Shown: positions 33,361 through 43,096, counted from the stretch's first letter. The stretch: 64,000 nucleotides of DNA from an uncultured Clostridia bacterium (GCA_944381185.1 CALWKE010000001.1:310001-374000), one strand, 5' to 3'. Made by a program: numbers and translations. Notes: generated by a model not told the origin, from the letters alone.

Positions 33361-34146
33361 ATGGAAAACAAGTATTTAAATGAAGATGAAATCCAAAATT
33401 TTATGGAAAAACTAAAAAGAGTTGCCGAGATAATTCAAAAGAACTATCTTGATGAACTTGACCATAAATATATGCAAGAATATGCACCTTCACACGAAAC
33501 TTTTAAAGAGATAGTTGACCTTTTTGGTTTTAATGGCATGCCTAAAATTTTGAGTGATGAAAAATATAAAAAAAATACCTATCCCGAAGTTTATCGTGGG
33601 GTGATTGATTTTGACCATACCGCTGAACTTTTATGTTCTAAAACATACAACCATGGCACGGGCTATATTAATGGAATATTTGCATCGGAATTTAAAGACG
33701 CTGCCGAATTTTATACTGTTCCCATCGAAAAAAACGAAGAAAATGACCCAAACAAAGTTCTTTCATTAAAAGTCGATTCTGATAACGGAATTTATGCAAG
33801 TGATTTGCATATGATTGCAGACAATCTTTCACGAGGTGTTTTGGGCTTTGTTGATGATGATATAAAACAAAAAGTGGGGCTTTTGTTTTATTTTGGAAAT
33901 TCTATTGCTGATAACAAACTTCGAAACAGATTTTTTATGACACTTGAAAATGATATTTCAAAACTTGCAGTTATTTTGGGTTACGACTACATTCGTGACA
34001 CAAAAGACTTTCTTAATTACACAATAATTTTAAATCGTGCCAAAATTTCTGTTTCACAAAGTGAGTTTAACAAATTTTGCAGTAACAGCAAAAATTATAA
34101 AAATTTTGCAGTAACATCTTCACAAAATCAGCCAAATATTGAATAA
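33361..34146 (+). CDS. ADP-ribosyltransferase-like protein (tentative)
   Basis: The 261-residue protein has a helical N-terminus and then a pattern that resembles ART-fold toxins. PEVYRGV (about residues 78-84) could hold the conserved Arg, TGYINGIFASEFKDAAEFYT (~101-120) the glycine-rich/Ser strand and following helix, and VLSLKV the next strand. LNYTIILNRAKISVSQSEF near the C-terminus resembles the YxVVLNRxALxVS tail seen after ART domains in phage- and toxin-associated proteins. A catalytic Glu cannot be assigned with certainty. There is no secretion signal, so it would act inside the cell or be carried by a system not in this window. This is motif-level inference only. Confidence 0.4.
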   Translation: MENKYLNEDEIQNFMEKLKRVAEIIQKNYLDELDHKYMQEYAPSHETFKEIVDLFGFNGMPKILSDEKYKKNTYPEVYRGVIDFDHTAELLCSKTYNHGTGYINGIFASEFKDAAEFYTVPIEKNEENDPNKVLSLKVDSDNGIYASDLHMIADNLSRGVLGFVDDDIKQKVGLLFYFGNSIADNKLRNRFFMTLENDISKLAVILGYDYIRDTKDFLNYTIILNRAKISVSQSEFNKFCSNSKNYKNFAVTSSQNQPNIE

Positions 34147-34176
34147 AAAACGCAAAAATCATTAAAAAATATAAAA

Positions 34177-34203
34177 AAATAAGGCAAAAATGCCTTATTT
34201 TTC
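34177..34203. terminator. Bidirectional terminator
   Basis: AATAAGGCA, a 4-nt loop and TGCCTTATT with flanking A- and T-runs lie between the 261-aa gene and convergent corA. Confidence 0.8.
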
Positions 34204-34217
34204 TTTTTTATTGTTTT

Positions 34218-35120
34218 TTACTTAAACCATTTTTTCTTTTTGAAAACAATAAGCATTGTGGCAACCAAAACGACACTCACAATTATTATTGTTAAATAGG
34301 CATACTTCCAATGAAATTCTGGCATTATAAGGTTCATGCCATACCACCCAACAATAAGTTGAAGTGGCATAAAGATAGCTGTTATAACAGTGAATGTTTT
34401 CATCAAACTGTTTTGCCTGCTTTCAATTTGAGATTGATAATTTTCACGAGTCTGTGCAACTGCATCACGAAGATAAACAATCTCTTTGTAAAGCCGTGGA
34501 ATACGCTTGCTTACAACAATATATGATTCCTTTTCTTCTTTGGTTGAAAAGAATTCTGTGTGGCTTGCAAAAAAGTCAATAATGTAATTTAATTGTTCAT
34601 AGTGATGTTTATATCTCACTGTGATTTTTTTATAAGTGTTAATCTTTTTTAAATAGCCCTCAATATTTCTTTCAATCGCAATTTTGTCATCAAGAGCACC
34701 TATTTCATTTTCAAGCCCTTCAAGTTTGATGTAGTCATTTTCAGTGAGTTCAGAAATCAAATTCATCAAAACACCTGCATGGCTTGTTGACTTTGGAAGC
34801 ACATTTTCAATAACGCTTAAAACCTGACTTTTTTTGTTTGTGACATAGATTGAGAAAGTTTTAAAATCTGAATACAAACCAATCTTTTCAACTTTTGATG
34901 CACTACCTGACTGCTCGGAAAAAATAAAGTTAAAAGTTGCAAGATAATTTTCACCATAGGTGTCAATTTTGCTTGAATTTATGAACTGAAAGGATTCAAT
35001 TATTTCTCTGTCTGCCCTTTTGTCAAAAACATTTGTGAGTTGTTCTTTTGAAACAATAATAATTTTACCCTTCCAATTAGACTTTAACTCTTCATTTTCT
35101 TCTAATGTTCTAACTTTCAT
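34218..35120 (-). CDS. corA: CorA-like Mg2+/divalent cation channel
   Basis: The 300-residue protein has a cytoplasmic alpha/beta N-terminal domain, a long helical stalk (residues ~130-235) and two C-terminal membrane helices. The first helix ends in VGWYGMNL, the GMN selectivity signature of CorA channels; a Lys-rich tail (FKKKKWFK) follows the second. The acidic periplasmic loop after GMN is short (IMPEFHWK). The length is typical of the Firmicutes group. It follows a P-loop kinase gene by 10 nt and is probably cotranscribed with it, with its own AAAGGGTG site. Confidence 0.85.
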   Translation of the reverse strand: MKVRTLEENEELKSNWKGKIIIVSKEQLTNVFDKRADREIIESFQFINSSKIDTYGENYLATFNFIFSEQSGSASKVEKIGLYSDFKTFSIYVTNKKSQVLSVIENVLPKSTSHAGVLMNLISELTENDYIKLEGLENEIGALDDKIAIERNIEGYLKKINTYKKITVRYKHHYEQLNYIIDFFASHTEFFSTKEEKESYIVVSKRIPRLYKEIVYLRDAVAQTRENYQSQIESRQNSLMKTFTVITAIFMPLQLIVGWYGMNLIMPEFHWKYAYLTIIIVSVVLVATMLIVFKKKKWFK

Positions 35121-35130
35121 CTTTCACCCT

Positions 35131-35679
35131 TTATTTTTCATTTTTAACAAATTCACGAACTTCTTTTAAAAATTCTTCTTCCGTTCCATTATTAGTGATA
35201 TAGTGGTCAGCAATGCTGATTGGCCCACCAATCTCAAGATTTTCAATTTCTGCATAGTCACGAGATTTGCTAATCTCATGAGTTAATGGTCGTTCGGCAC
35301 GCGTTTCAAGCCTTTCTCTTCTCTTTTCAGCATCAGTTGCAATGCAGAGCACTTTAAAAGCATCACCAAATTCTGACTTGATGTATTTATACTCTGACCA
35401 ACTATAAAGGCTTTCAATAACAACATTATATCCAGCCTCAAAATATTCTCTTATCTTTGGAAGATAAATTTTTGCATAAATGCCCTTGTCGCCCGTTTCA
35501 CGAAGTTCTTCACGAACAGCACGCTCATTATCTTCCGTTCTTGGAAGCCCACGCTCTTCCAAAATATCCATTGTGGCTTGACCAAAATAAACCCTTTTAA
35601 AACCCTCTTTTTCAAACTCTGAAATGGCAGTAGTTTTACCTGAACCACACATTCCAACCACCGCAATAATTTTATTCAT
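35131..35679 (-). CDS. P-loop nucleotide kinase-like protein
   Basis: The 182-residue protein starts with a Walker A motif (VVGMCGSGKTT, residues 7-17). It has the shape of small nucleoside/nucleotide or dephospho-CoA kinases: YNVVIESLYSWSEY as the Walker B region, RRERLETRAERP as the lid and DHYITNNGTEEEF as the final strand. It resembles archaeal AAA_18/dephospho-CoA-kinase-like proteins of unknown substrate. It is first in a two-gene unit with corA and has an AAGAAGGTG Shine-Dalgarno. Confidence 0.65.
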   Translation of the reverse strand: MNKIIAVVGMCGSGKTTAISEFEKEGFKRVYFGQATMDILEERGLPRTEDNERAVREELRETGDKGIYAKIYLPKIREYFEAGYNVVIESLYSWSEYKYIKSEFGDAFKVLCIATDAEKRRERLETRAERPLTHEISKSRDYAEIENLEIGGPISIADHYITNNGTEEEFLKEVREFVKNEK

Positions 35680-35818
35680 AATTGCACCTTCTTAATTTTA
35701 TTACTAATTCATTTTAAAATATTACATTTAATTAGTCAAATGATTATCACTCACAAGCAATTTTTGACACCTAATTCTTGTTATAATCAACAAACAGAAA
35801 AGATTGTTATTTTTTTGA

Positions 35819-35847
35819 TTGACTTAAAAATAATAGCAAAATATAAT
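35819..35847 (+). promoter_or_regulatory. Sigma-A promoter of eno
   Basis: TTGACT (35819-35824), a 17-nt spacer and a perfect TATAAT (35842-35847) predict a start near 35854. A hairpin (TCTGCG 35855-35860 with CGCAGA 35867-35872) then forms the very 5' end of the mRNA, possibly protecting it. Confidence 0.75.
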
Positions 35848-35887
35848 ATTAGTGTCTGCGGGTAATCGCAGAAAATCTTAATTTTAA

Positions 35888-37213
<1,326 letters not shown>

Positions 37214-37223
37214 TTTAAATTTA

Positions 37224-37251
37224 AAAATATGGCAGTCATGCCATATTTTTT
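37224..37251 (+). terminator. Terminator of eno
   Basis: ATATGGCA, a 4-nt loop and TGCCATAT are followed by a T-run. Confidence 0.85.
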
Positions 37252-37314
37252 TTGACTTTTATTTTTTTGAGCATTAAAATCAACTTGAAATAAAATAATA
37301 AAGTTAGGTATTAT

Positions 37315-40300
37315 ATGAAAAAATATAAAAAATTATTGATAATTTATCCATTGATTCTTGTGGCTGTTATTACTGCTATTTTAGTTGGTATTAACACAAT
37401 AAACAAACAAAAAACCACCCTGCTAACTCAATCTTTTCAAAATAGCATAAACACAAAAGTTGAACAATCTATGAAAATTTTGGGAACAACTGAACGAACA
37501 CAGCCCGAAGTTTCAAATGGTGGGCTTAGCCGTTACCCATTTTATGGCACAGCTCTGCCTAATGCAAGTGTTGAAGAAAAAGAGGCTATTATTGCTGAAA
37601 ATAATGAACTAAACGCATCGTCTAGCACCTATAACTCAATGGACAAAAATGGCAATCTTCTTTTAAACGGCGTTGAAACGGGCGAAAAGCTTTACAAGCA
37701 CACAGCATCAACGTTTATGTATTACGGCGATGTTGCTGACGATGAACCTGCAGTTATTAAAGAAATTGCGATTGATGCGAACTCTAACAGAAACTATATA
37801 ACAGGGCTTTATGCACCTGCTGGTGAAGTTATTAAAATTAAAATTTCTAATGAGGATTTGGTGAAATCAAACGGACTTAAAATTTCGATTGGTCAAATGG
37901 GAATGATTACAAATAACAGTAATATTAACAACATTTGGAGTGCAAAAAACATGAATCGCATGCCCGTTATTGCAAATATTATGAATGTTGACTCTACCAC
38001 TGCTTATGTTGGAAGTTTTTTTGGTGGACCAATTTATATTTCACCAAATAACAGCTGTGATTTCACCGTCACCATTTCAGGTGCTGTTGAGTATATGCAT
38101 TACATTTATGGACTCACCACCGAAGAAGAATTTGAAGAGATGAAAAACTTTTCAGCTCCTTACTTTGATTTTGAAGTTTGGGATAACTCTGTCAGGCACT
38201 CTGGTCCAAAATATTATGCACCTACCGACTATGATAACTTGACAAAAGTGGCAGAACTTTGGGAAAAGATTTCACTCACTTCAAAGCAAGTGCCAACGGG
38301 TTCAAACAGCAGTGTTGGAATTGCATTTTTGTATGACCCATTTATTGCTGCCGGTGGTGCAGTTGCCTTTGTTGGAAGAAACTGGTGCGACCTGCCACCT
38401 GACTGGATGACAGGCTCGCTTGACTATCAAAATTTTACATCAAACGGACAATGGGGCACAATTCATGAATATAACCATCACTTTCAGCGTTTTGGTTTTT
38501 CACCAGGCGATGAAGTAACAAACAATGCTGTATCACTTTTATCTTACATTCTCTATACAAATATATCAGCAAGTCGAAGTCTTTCAGATAGCACACTCAC
38601 CGACTGGAACAGATTCACTGACCCGTCAAGAAGCCTGCGAGAAACAATTTCAAACGCATTAAGTGAGTCTTCACAACAGTCGCTAAATACCTATGCAGAT
38701 ATCATTCACACTTTTGGTGTTGACACATTTATTTATGCAACTCAGTTCAATTCCAACAAGGGTGGCACAGACAACTGGTATCAAGCACTCTGCGAGGCAA
38801 CCGGCTATGACATGACTTATTATTTTGAAGAACTTTTGCATCAAACAGTATCCGAAGAAATGAAAGCAATTTATACAAATCTTGGGCTTCCTGTGTTTGT
38901 TCCCGTTGCAACAGTTTTTCAAACGGGCAGAAGTTATTTTGATGGCGACACCGAAGTGTTTACCGAAACAGTTAAACCTTATGAAATTGAAAATGGGGCT
39001 TCACTTACGCTAGACTTTAATGAAAGGCTTATTTTGCCAGAAGGATTTAGCTTCACAATAAAAAGCATATCGAACCCAGCAAGTGGAACACTTGAAAAAT
39101 TAGAAGAAAATGTTTATAGATATACGCCAGGAAGTGAAGAATATTCTGGAACAATAAAAATGGTTATTTCACTTTCGCACCAAACAATTGTTACACCAGA
39201 TATAACAATAACCATTAACATAAGGCAAAACGAACCAAAGATGAACGCAACCAAATACACCTTTGCTACTCAAATTTACTCATCAACAGATGAGGCCCTT
39301 GAAAACAACTTTGCAGGCTACTCTTCAATTAACGAATATCAAACAACCAGTCACTTTATGAATGCAATCAACCAAATTTTTAACGAAGTTGGTGTGATTG
39401 AAGGTAAAATTTATATTCCAGAATCAGGAACTTACATAATTTGCCTTAGAGCAGGTCGTGGAATTCATGGGCTTTACATATCAATAAACAGCACAAATAA
39501 TTATCAAAAAGTTGTGAGCCTAACTGGCAACCACCCATATTTTGCCTTTTCTGGTGAACAAACCGTTAGCCTTAATCTTAAAAAGGGTGATTATGTTTAT
39601 TTTAAAGAAATAACAATTTCGCAGGGCTATGATGCATATATGGAACTTGGCTGGGGCATTCTTGAAAATGGAACGGCAACAATAACCAGCATTCCATCTG
39701 AATATATGTTTAACACAAATGTTGATTACAAAGAATATAATTTTACTTCGCCAACCTATTACCCAAGAACTTATGAATTTAACAGCATAACTTATGAACT
39801 CAATCAAAGTATTGTTTCAACCGAAAATGACTATGGACAATGGGACGGCTCTTACATGATTGACAATTTGGTTGACGGAAATCTTTCAACGTCTTATCAC
39901 TCTAAACAATATAAATATATAAACAAAAACACCCCTTTTATTGTTACGGTTGACCTTGGAGCAATTTATTTGTGTAATCAAATGACAATTTATGGCTATA
40001 ATGGAAACACTGCACATTTGCCAATTGACTTTGAACTTTATGGTGGCGAAACTCTTGATGATATGAAGCCTCTTGGAAGTTTTATTGACCCAACCTACAC
40101 TAATAGAATCACCACCGTATCTTTTGATTCAACCAATATTAGATATTTCAAACTTGTTATATTTGATACTGATTCACATACCTATATTGCAATGCGTGAA
40201 ATCGTTATGGGATATGGTTTTGATGATGGAGAAGAAAAATCTCCAACAAAGCTTGAATATTTGTCAACAGGAAATCTTAAGTTTGAACAAATCAACACTA

Positions 40301-40563
40301 TATCAACATTTGGGCATTTGATTGTTGGCAATGGAGTTATTAAATATAACTTTAATGGCGACGGTTTTGGACTTTTTGTTAAACAAAATGAAGCCTGCAC
40401 TATAAGTGTTTCTGTTGATGGAAAGTCACAAATTATTAAACTTGAAAGTAACCCTTCAAAAGAACTTGCCCTCTTGCTTGATAATTTAGAAAATGGTAAC
40501 CATGAAATTTCAATCGTTGTGCTTTCAGGCAAAATTTATGTTGACAGCTTTATTGTGAGATAG
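37315..40563 (+). CDS. Secreted or membrane-anchored M60-family metallopeptidase with F5/8C carbohydrate-binding domain
   Basis: The 1,082-residue protein has an N-terminal hydrophobic helix (LLIIYPLILVAVITAILVGI) serving as signal or anchor. A beta-rich region precedes a peptidase M60-like domain with the zinc motif H384-E385-x-x-H388 and a third ligand E400 in PGDEVTNN, fitting HExxHx(8-28)E. C-terminal to it are a jelly-roll/PA14-like region (~640-830), a discoidin (F5/8 type C) domain at ~840-985 (DGNLSTSYHS, TVDLGAIYLCNQMTIYGYNG, IRYFKLVIFD) and a final beta domain. M60 enzymes cleave mucin-type O-glycoproteins, and the F5/8C fold binds glycans, so host mucin is the likely target. No LPxTG motif is seen. 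Confidence 0.85.
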   Translation: MKKYKKLLIIYPLILVAVITAILVGINTINKQKTTLLTQSFQNSINTKVEQSMKILGTTERTQPEVSNGGLSRYPFYGTALPNASVEEKEAIIAENNELNASSSTYNSMDKNGNLLLNGVETGEKLYKHTASTFMYYGDVADDEPAVIKEIAIDANSNRNYITGLYAPAGEVIKIKISNEDLVKSNGLKISIGQMGMITNNSNINNIWSAKNMNRMPVIANIMNVDSTTAYVGSFFGGPIYISPNNSCDFTVTISGAVEYMHYIYGLTTEEEFEEMKNFSAPYFDFEVWDNSVRHSGPKYYAPTDYDNLTKVAELWEKISLTSKQVPTGSNSSVGIAFLYDPFIAAGGAVAFVGRNWCDLPPDWMTGSLDYQNFTSNGQWGTIHEYNHHFQRFGFSPGDEVTNNAVSLLSYILYTNISASRSLSDSTLTDWNRFTDPSRSLRETISNALSESSQQSLNTYADIIHTFGVDTFIYATQFNSNKGGTDNWYQALCEATGYDMTYYFEELLHQTVSEEMKAIYTNLGLPVFVPVATVFQTGRSYFDGDTEVFTETVKPYEIENGASLTLDFNERLILPEGFSFTIKSISNPASGTLEKLEENVYRYTPGSEEYSGTIKMVISLSHQTIVTPDITITINIRQNEPKMNATKYTFATQIYSSTDEALENNFAGYSSINEYQTTSHFMNAINQIFNEVGVIEGKIYIPESGTYIICLRAGRGIHGLYISINSTNNYQKVVSLTGNHPYFAFSGEQTVSLNLKKGDYVYFKEITISQGYDAYMELGWGILENGTATITSIPSEYMFNTNVDYKEYNFTSPTYYPRTYEFNSITYELNQSIVSTENDYGQWDGSYMIDNLVDGNLSTSYHSKQYKYINKNTPFIVTVDLGAIYLCNQMTIYGYNGNTAHLPIDFELYGGETLDDMKPLGSFIDPTYTNRITTVSFDSTNIRYFKLVIFDTDSHTYIAMREIVMGYGFDDGEEKSPTKLEYLSTGNLKFEQINTISTFGHLIVGNGVIKYNFNGDGFGLFVKQNEACTISVSVDGKSQIIKLESNPSKELALLLDNLENGNHEISIVVLSGKIYVDSFIVR

Positions 40564-40573
40564 ATAATAAAAT

Positions 40574-40603
40574 AAAAAATCACGACCTTTGCCGTGATTT
40601 TTT
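40574..40603. terminator. Terminator between the M60 peptidase and tRNA-Arg genes
   Basis: AATCACG and CGTGATT arms around an 8-nt loop, with A6 and T6 flanks, serve the peptidase gene and also the convergent tRNA transcript. Confidence 0.8.
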
Positions 40604-40606
40604 ATT

Positions 40607-40683
40607 TGGTGCAACTGGAGGGATTCGAACCCCCGACCGTTCGGTTCGTAGCCGAGTACTCTATCCAGCTGAGCTACAGTTGC
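40607..40683 (-). tRNA. tRNA-Arg (ACG)
   Basis: On the minus strand the 7-bp acceptor stem pairs GCAACTG with CAGTTGC. The D-arm (GCTCAGCTGGATAGAG), an anticodon loop CTACGAA with ACG at positions 34-36, and a T-arm containing GGTTCGAATCC follow. The discriminator is A and CCA is encoded. The ACG wobble A is normally converted to inosine by TadA. The first anticodon-stem pair is a C/A mismatch. Confidence 0.93.
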
Positions 40684-40778
40684 ATAACACAAGAATAATA
40701 TCACTATTTATGTTTTTTGTCAATCATTAAAAATTTTATTATTTTTAATCTTTATTTAAAATTTTTATAAAAAAAATA

Positions 40779-40806
40779 TTGACATATTGGCTTTTAGTGG
40801 TAATAT
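40779..40806 (+). promoter_or_regulatory. Promoter of the tyrS leader
   Basis: TTGACA (40779-40784) and TAATAT (40801-40806), spaced by 16 nt, predict transcription starting near 40813, shortly before the leader peptide ATG. Confidence 0.65.
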
Positions 40807-40829
40807 AAATTTATAAGTGAGAGAAAACT

Positions 40830-40883
40830 ATGAAAAATTTTAAAACAAATCATAAATTTGAACTCTACTATTACTGCATATAA
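40830..40883 (+). CDS. tyrS leader peptide with three consecutive Tyr codons
   Basis: A 17-codon frame encodes MKNFKTNHKFELYYYCI and ends at TAA 40881-40883. The Tyr codons TAC-TAT-TAC at 40866-40874 sit immediately before, and partly inside, the first hairpin. A purine-rich AGTGAGAG lies upstream of the ATG. Its position between a promoter and an attenuator in front of tyrosyl-tRNA synthetase makes it a sensor of charged tRNA-Tyr: ribosomes should stall here when tyrosine is short. The peptide itself probably has no other function. Confidence 0.75.
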   Translation: MKNFKTNHKFELYYYCI

Positions 40884-40896
40884 GGCTATATGCAGT
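40873..40896 (+). promoter_or_regulatory. tyrS leader hairpin 1 (anti-antiterminator)
   Basis: ACTGCATATA (40873-40882) and TATATGCAGT (40887-40896) form a perfect 10-bp stem with loop AGGC. The 5' arm overlaps the last Tyr codon, Cys, Ile and the stop codon of the leader peptide. The 3' arm, from 40885, can instead pair with 40930-40942 (one bulged T), which would destroy the terminator. Confidence 0.75.
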
Positions 40897-40929
40897 GTTT
40901 TTGTGTTTCGTTTTATGAATAAAAATTAT

Positions 40930-40966
40930 ACTGTCATATAGCAAACTTGCGTATGGCAGTTTTTTT
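40930..40966 (+). terminator. tyrS attenuator (intrinsic terminator)
   Basis: ACTGTCATATAGC and GCGTATGGCAGT (40949-40960) form a stem with G-T pairs and one bulge, followed by seven T. It lies ~140 nt before the tyrS ATG, with no gene other than the leader peptide upstream, so it acts on tyrS. Its 5' arm is nearly identical in sequence to hairpin 1's 5' arm, which enables the switch. Confidence 0.8.
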
Positions 40967-41109
40967 ATGTTTTAACATACTATTAAATAACTTTGAGTTT
41001 TGGTGAATTTTATGATAGAATTGTCTTGTTTAAAAATTTATGCCCCTTGGGGCAATATAGAAATATAAAAATCAAAAAATAAAAAAATAAATATAAAGGA
41101 ACTAAAATT

Positions 41110-42357
41110 ATGACAAAAGTTGACACAAATTTATTTAATGAACTTAAAGAAAGAGGTCTTCTCTATCAATCAACTGATGAAGAAGCTCTTAAAAAGATGC
41201 TTGAGAGTGGCAAGCCAATAACCCTTTATGAAGGAAGTGACCCAACAGCCGACAGTTTGCACATTGGACACTGTGTTCCATACTGTATTCTTCGCAGATT
41301 TCAAAAGGCAGGGCACAAAGTTTTGGTGCTTATGGGTGGAGCAACTGCCTGCATTGGTGACCCATCTGGCAGAACAGAAATGCGAAAAATGCTTTCAAAA
41401 GAAGAGATTGAAAATAACATTAACAAAATAAAAAACACTCTTAAAGTATTCTTGGATTTTGACGGCGACAACCCTGCAATTATTGTTAACAATGCCGACT
41501 GGTTCCGTGACATTAACTATATTGACTTTATGCGTGAAATTGGTGTGCACTTTAATGTTAACAAAATGCTCTCAAACGAAATTTATAAAAACAGGCTTGA
41601 AACTGGTGGGTTAACCTTTTTTGAACTTGGCTATCAGCTTATGCAATCTTATGATTTTGTTTACTTAAACAGAAAATATGGTTGCACACTTGAATTTGGT
41701 GGGGCTGACCAATGGGGTAACATTGCCTCGGGCGTTGAACTTCAAAGAAAACTCAACTATGTTAATGGAACAAACATCAACTTGGTTGGTGCAACCAACC
41801 CACTGCTCTTGACCCCAGAAGGCAAAAAAATGGGCAAGACTGAAAGGGGTGCCATTTGGATTGATAAAGACAAAATTTCGGCTTATGACTTTTACCAAGG
41901 CATCTACCAAACTCCAGATGCGTGCGTAAGAATGATGTTTGCCCTATTTACTGACATTCCTATGAAAGAAATTGACACACTTATTGCCGAAGATATTGTT
42001 AAGGCAAAAAAGCGACTTTGCTATGAAATCACAAAATTTGTTCGTGGCGAAGAAGATGCTCTTCTTGCTCAAAAAATGAGTGAAAATCTTTTCACTGAAG
42101 GTGGCAACAATGCTCCTGAATTTGAAATAACCAAAGCCGAAGCTGATGCTGGCATTGGGTTTCTTGACCTTTTGGTTAAAACAAAACTCACATTAAGCAA
42201 AGGCGAAGCCCGCAAACTCATTGAAGGCGGTGGCATTGCACTTAACGGCGAAAAAGTTTCAAACACTACCCTAATTTTAAAAACCGCTGATTTTGATGAC
42301 GGCTCAATTCTTCTTAAAAAGGGCAAAAAAAGTTTTGTTAAAGTTATTATAAAATAA
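41110..42357 (+). CDS. tyrS: Tyrosyl-tRNA synthetase
   Basis: TyrRS charges tRNA-Tyr. The 415-residue protein has the class I signatures HIGH (51-54) and KMGKT (240-244, the KMSKS loop). The bacterial tyrosine pocket is present (YEGSDPTADSLH, FFELGYQLMQSYDF, FGGADQWGNI) and a C-terminal S4 RNA-binding domain follows (LVKTKLTLSKGEARKLIEGGGIALNGEKV). An AAAGGA site precedes the ATG. Expression is probably set by the attenuator in its 300-nt leader. No T-box elements were found. The leader also has a TGCC/GGCA hairpin at 41041-41054 without a T-run, of unclear role. Confidence 0.97.
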   Translation: MTKVDTNLFNELKERGLLYQSTDEEALKKMLESGKPITLYEGSDPTADSLHIGHCVPYCILRRFQKAGHKVLVLMGGATACIGDPSGRTEMRKMLSKEEIENNINKIKNTLKVFLDFDGDNPAIIVNNADWFRDINYIDFMREIGVHFNVNKMLSNEIYKNRLETGGLTFFELGYQLMQSYDFVYLNRKYGCTLEFGGADQWGNIASGVELQRKLNYVNGTNINLVGATNPLLLTPEGKKMGKTERGAIWIDKDKISAYDFYQGIYQTPDACVRMMFALFTDIPMKEIDTLIAEDIVKAKKRLCYEITKFVRGEEDALLAQKMSENLFTEGGNNAPEFEITKAEADAGIGFLDLLVKTKLTLSKGEARKLIEGGGIALNGEKVSNTTLILKTADFDDGSILLKKGKKSFVKVIIK

Positions 42358-42421
42358 TTGCATTTTAATTTATGAATATAATATACTAAAAATAGAAATA
42401 TTATTTTTAGGAGATGGATAT

Positions 42422-43051
42422 ATGGAAAAAGTTAAAAAAGCCGTGTCTATCGTAACAATTATTGCCTTTATTGCAACCGCCATTTATTTGATTTGTTGGA
42501 TATTGAATATTTTTGATGAGTTTAATCTTGCTTTATTTTTAACATTTGCCTGCCTTGCTCTTGGCGGATTCTTCGCAATTAACAGTGTGAACATTATGTC
42601 TAAAAATCGAATACTGGGCATTGTGTCACTGGTATTGGTTTTAACCGCTGTTGTTCTTGTTATAATTATGGCATGGGCAAATGTAACAACCCTGTTAAAT
42701 GTAACTATTGTATTTGCACTTCTTTCAATCACATTCAACATTATTGTTTCAACCTATCTTGACCTTGGCAGAACACATTTTGTTCCTCAAATCATTCTTT
42801 ATGTGCTGTCTGTTATATTAGACCTTCTATTCATCTTGCTTATCTTTGGCGTTATTGGTGGAACATTCTTAACAATTTCAATCATTCTTTTGATTATTGA
42901 TTTTGTTGGTTTTATCATTTTGAAAGTTTTAAACAAAAAACAAGTAAATCAAACAACAGACCCAAATATGATAACAATTTCAAAACAAGAATATAACACC
43001 CTTAAAGAAAAGGCTGAAAAATATGATGAACTTATGAAAAATAAAAACTAA
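42422..43051 (+). CDS. Multi-helix membrane protein of unknown function
   Basis: The 209-residue protein has about six hydrophobic segments spread over residues 10-175 (for example IVTIIAFIATAIYLICWIL, ILGIVSLVLVLTAVVLVIIMAWA, LLFILLIFGVIGGTFLTISIILLIIDFVGFIIL). A cytoplasmic tail follows that ends in a short predicted coiled coil (SKQEYNTLKEKAEKYDELMK). The tail resembles that of other small Firmicutes membrane proteins of unknown role. It has a good TTAGGAG site and is followed by a terminator. It lies 64 nt after tyrS and could be partly cotranscribed with it. Confidence 0.6.
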   Translation: MEKVKKAVSIVTIIAFIATAIYLICWILNIFDEFNLALFLTFACLALGGFFAINSVNIMSKNRILGIVSLVLVLTAVVLVIIMAWANVTTLLNVTIVFALLSITFNIIVSTYLDLGRTHFVPQIILYVLSVILDLLFILLIFGVIGGTFLTISIILLIIDFVGFIILKVLNKKQVNQTTDPNMITISKQEYNTLKEKAEKYDELMKNKN

Positions 43052-43063
43052 AATTAACAAAAC

Positions 43064-43094
43064 AAAAAATTCACCAAAAATGGTGAATTTTTTT
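43064..43094. terminator. Bidirectional terminator
   Basis: AATTCACCA, AAAA and TGGTGAATT with A- and T-runs separate the membrane protein gene from the convergent ZIP transporter gene. Confidence 0.85.
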
Positions 43095-43096
43095 AT

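Noticed and set aside
41041..41054. TGCC/GGCA hairpin in the tyrS leader as a second terminator
   Set aside because: No T-run follows and the stem is short; it may influence RNA stability but does not look like a terminator.
40700..41109. T-box riboswitch in the tyrS leader
   Set aside because: The hallmark AGGGTGGNACCGCG antiterminator sequence and the AGTA-I/GA stem elements are not present; a leader peptide with Tyr codons explains the structure better.
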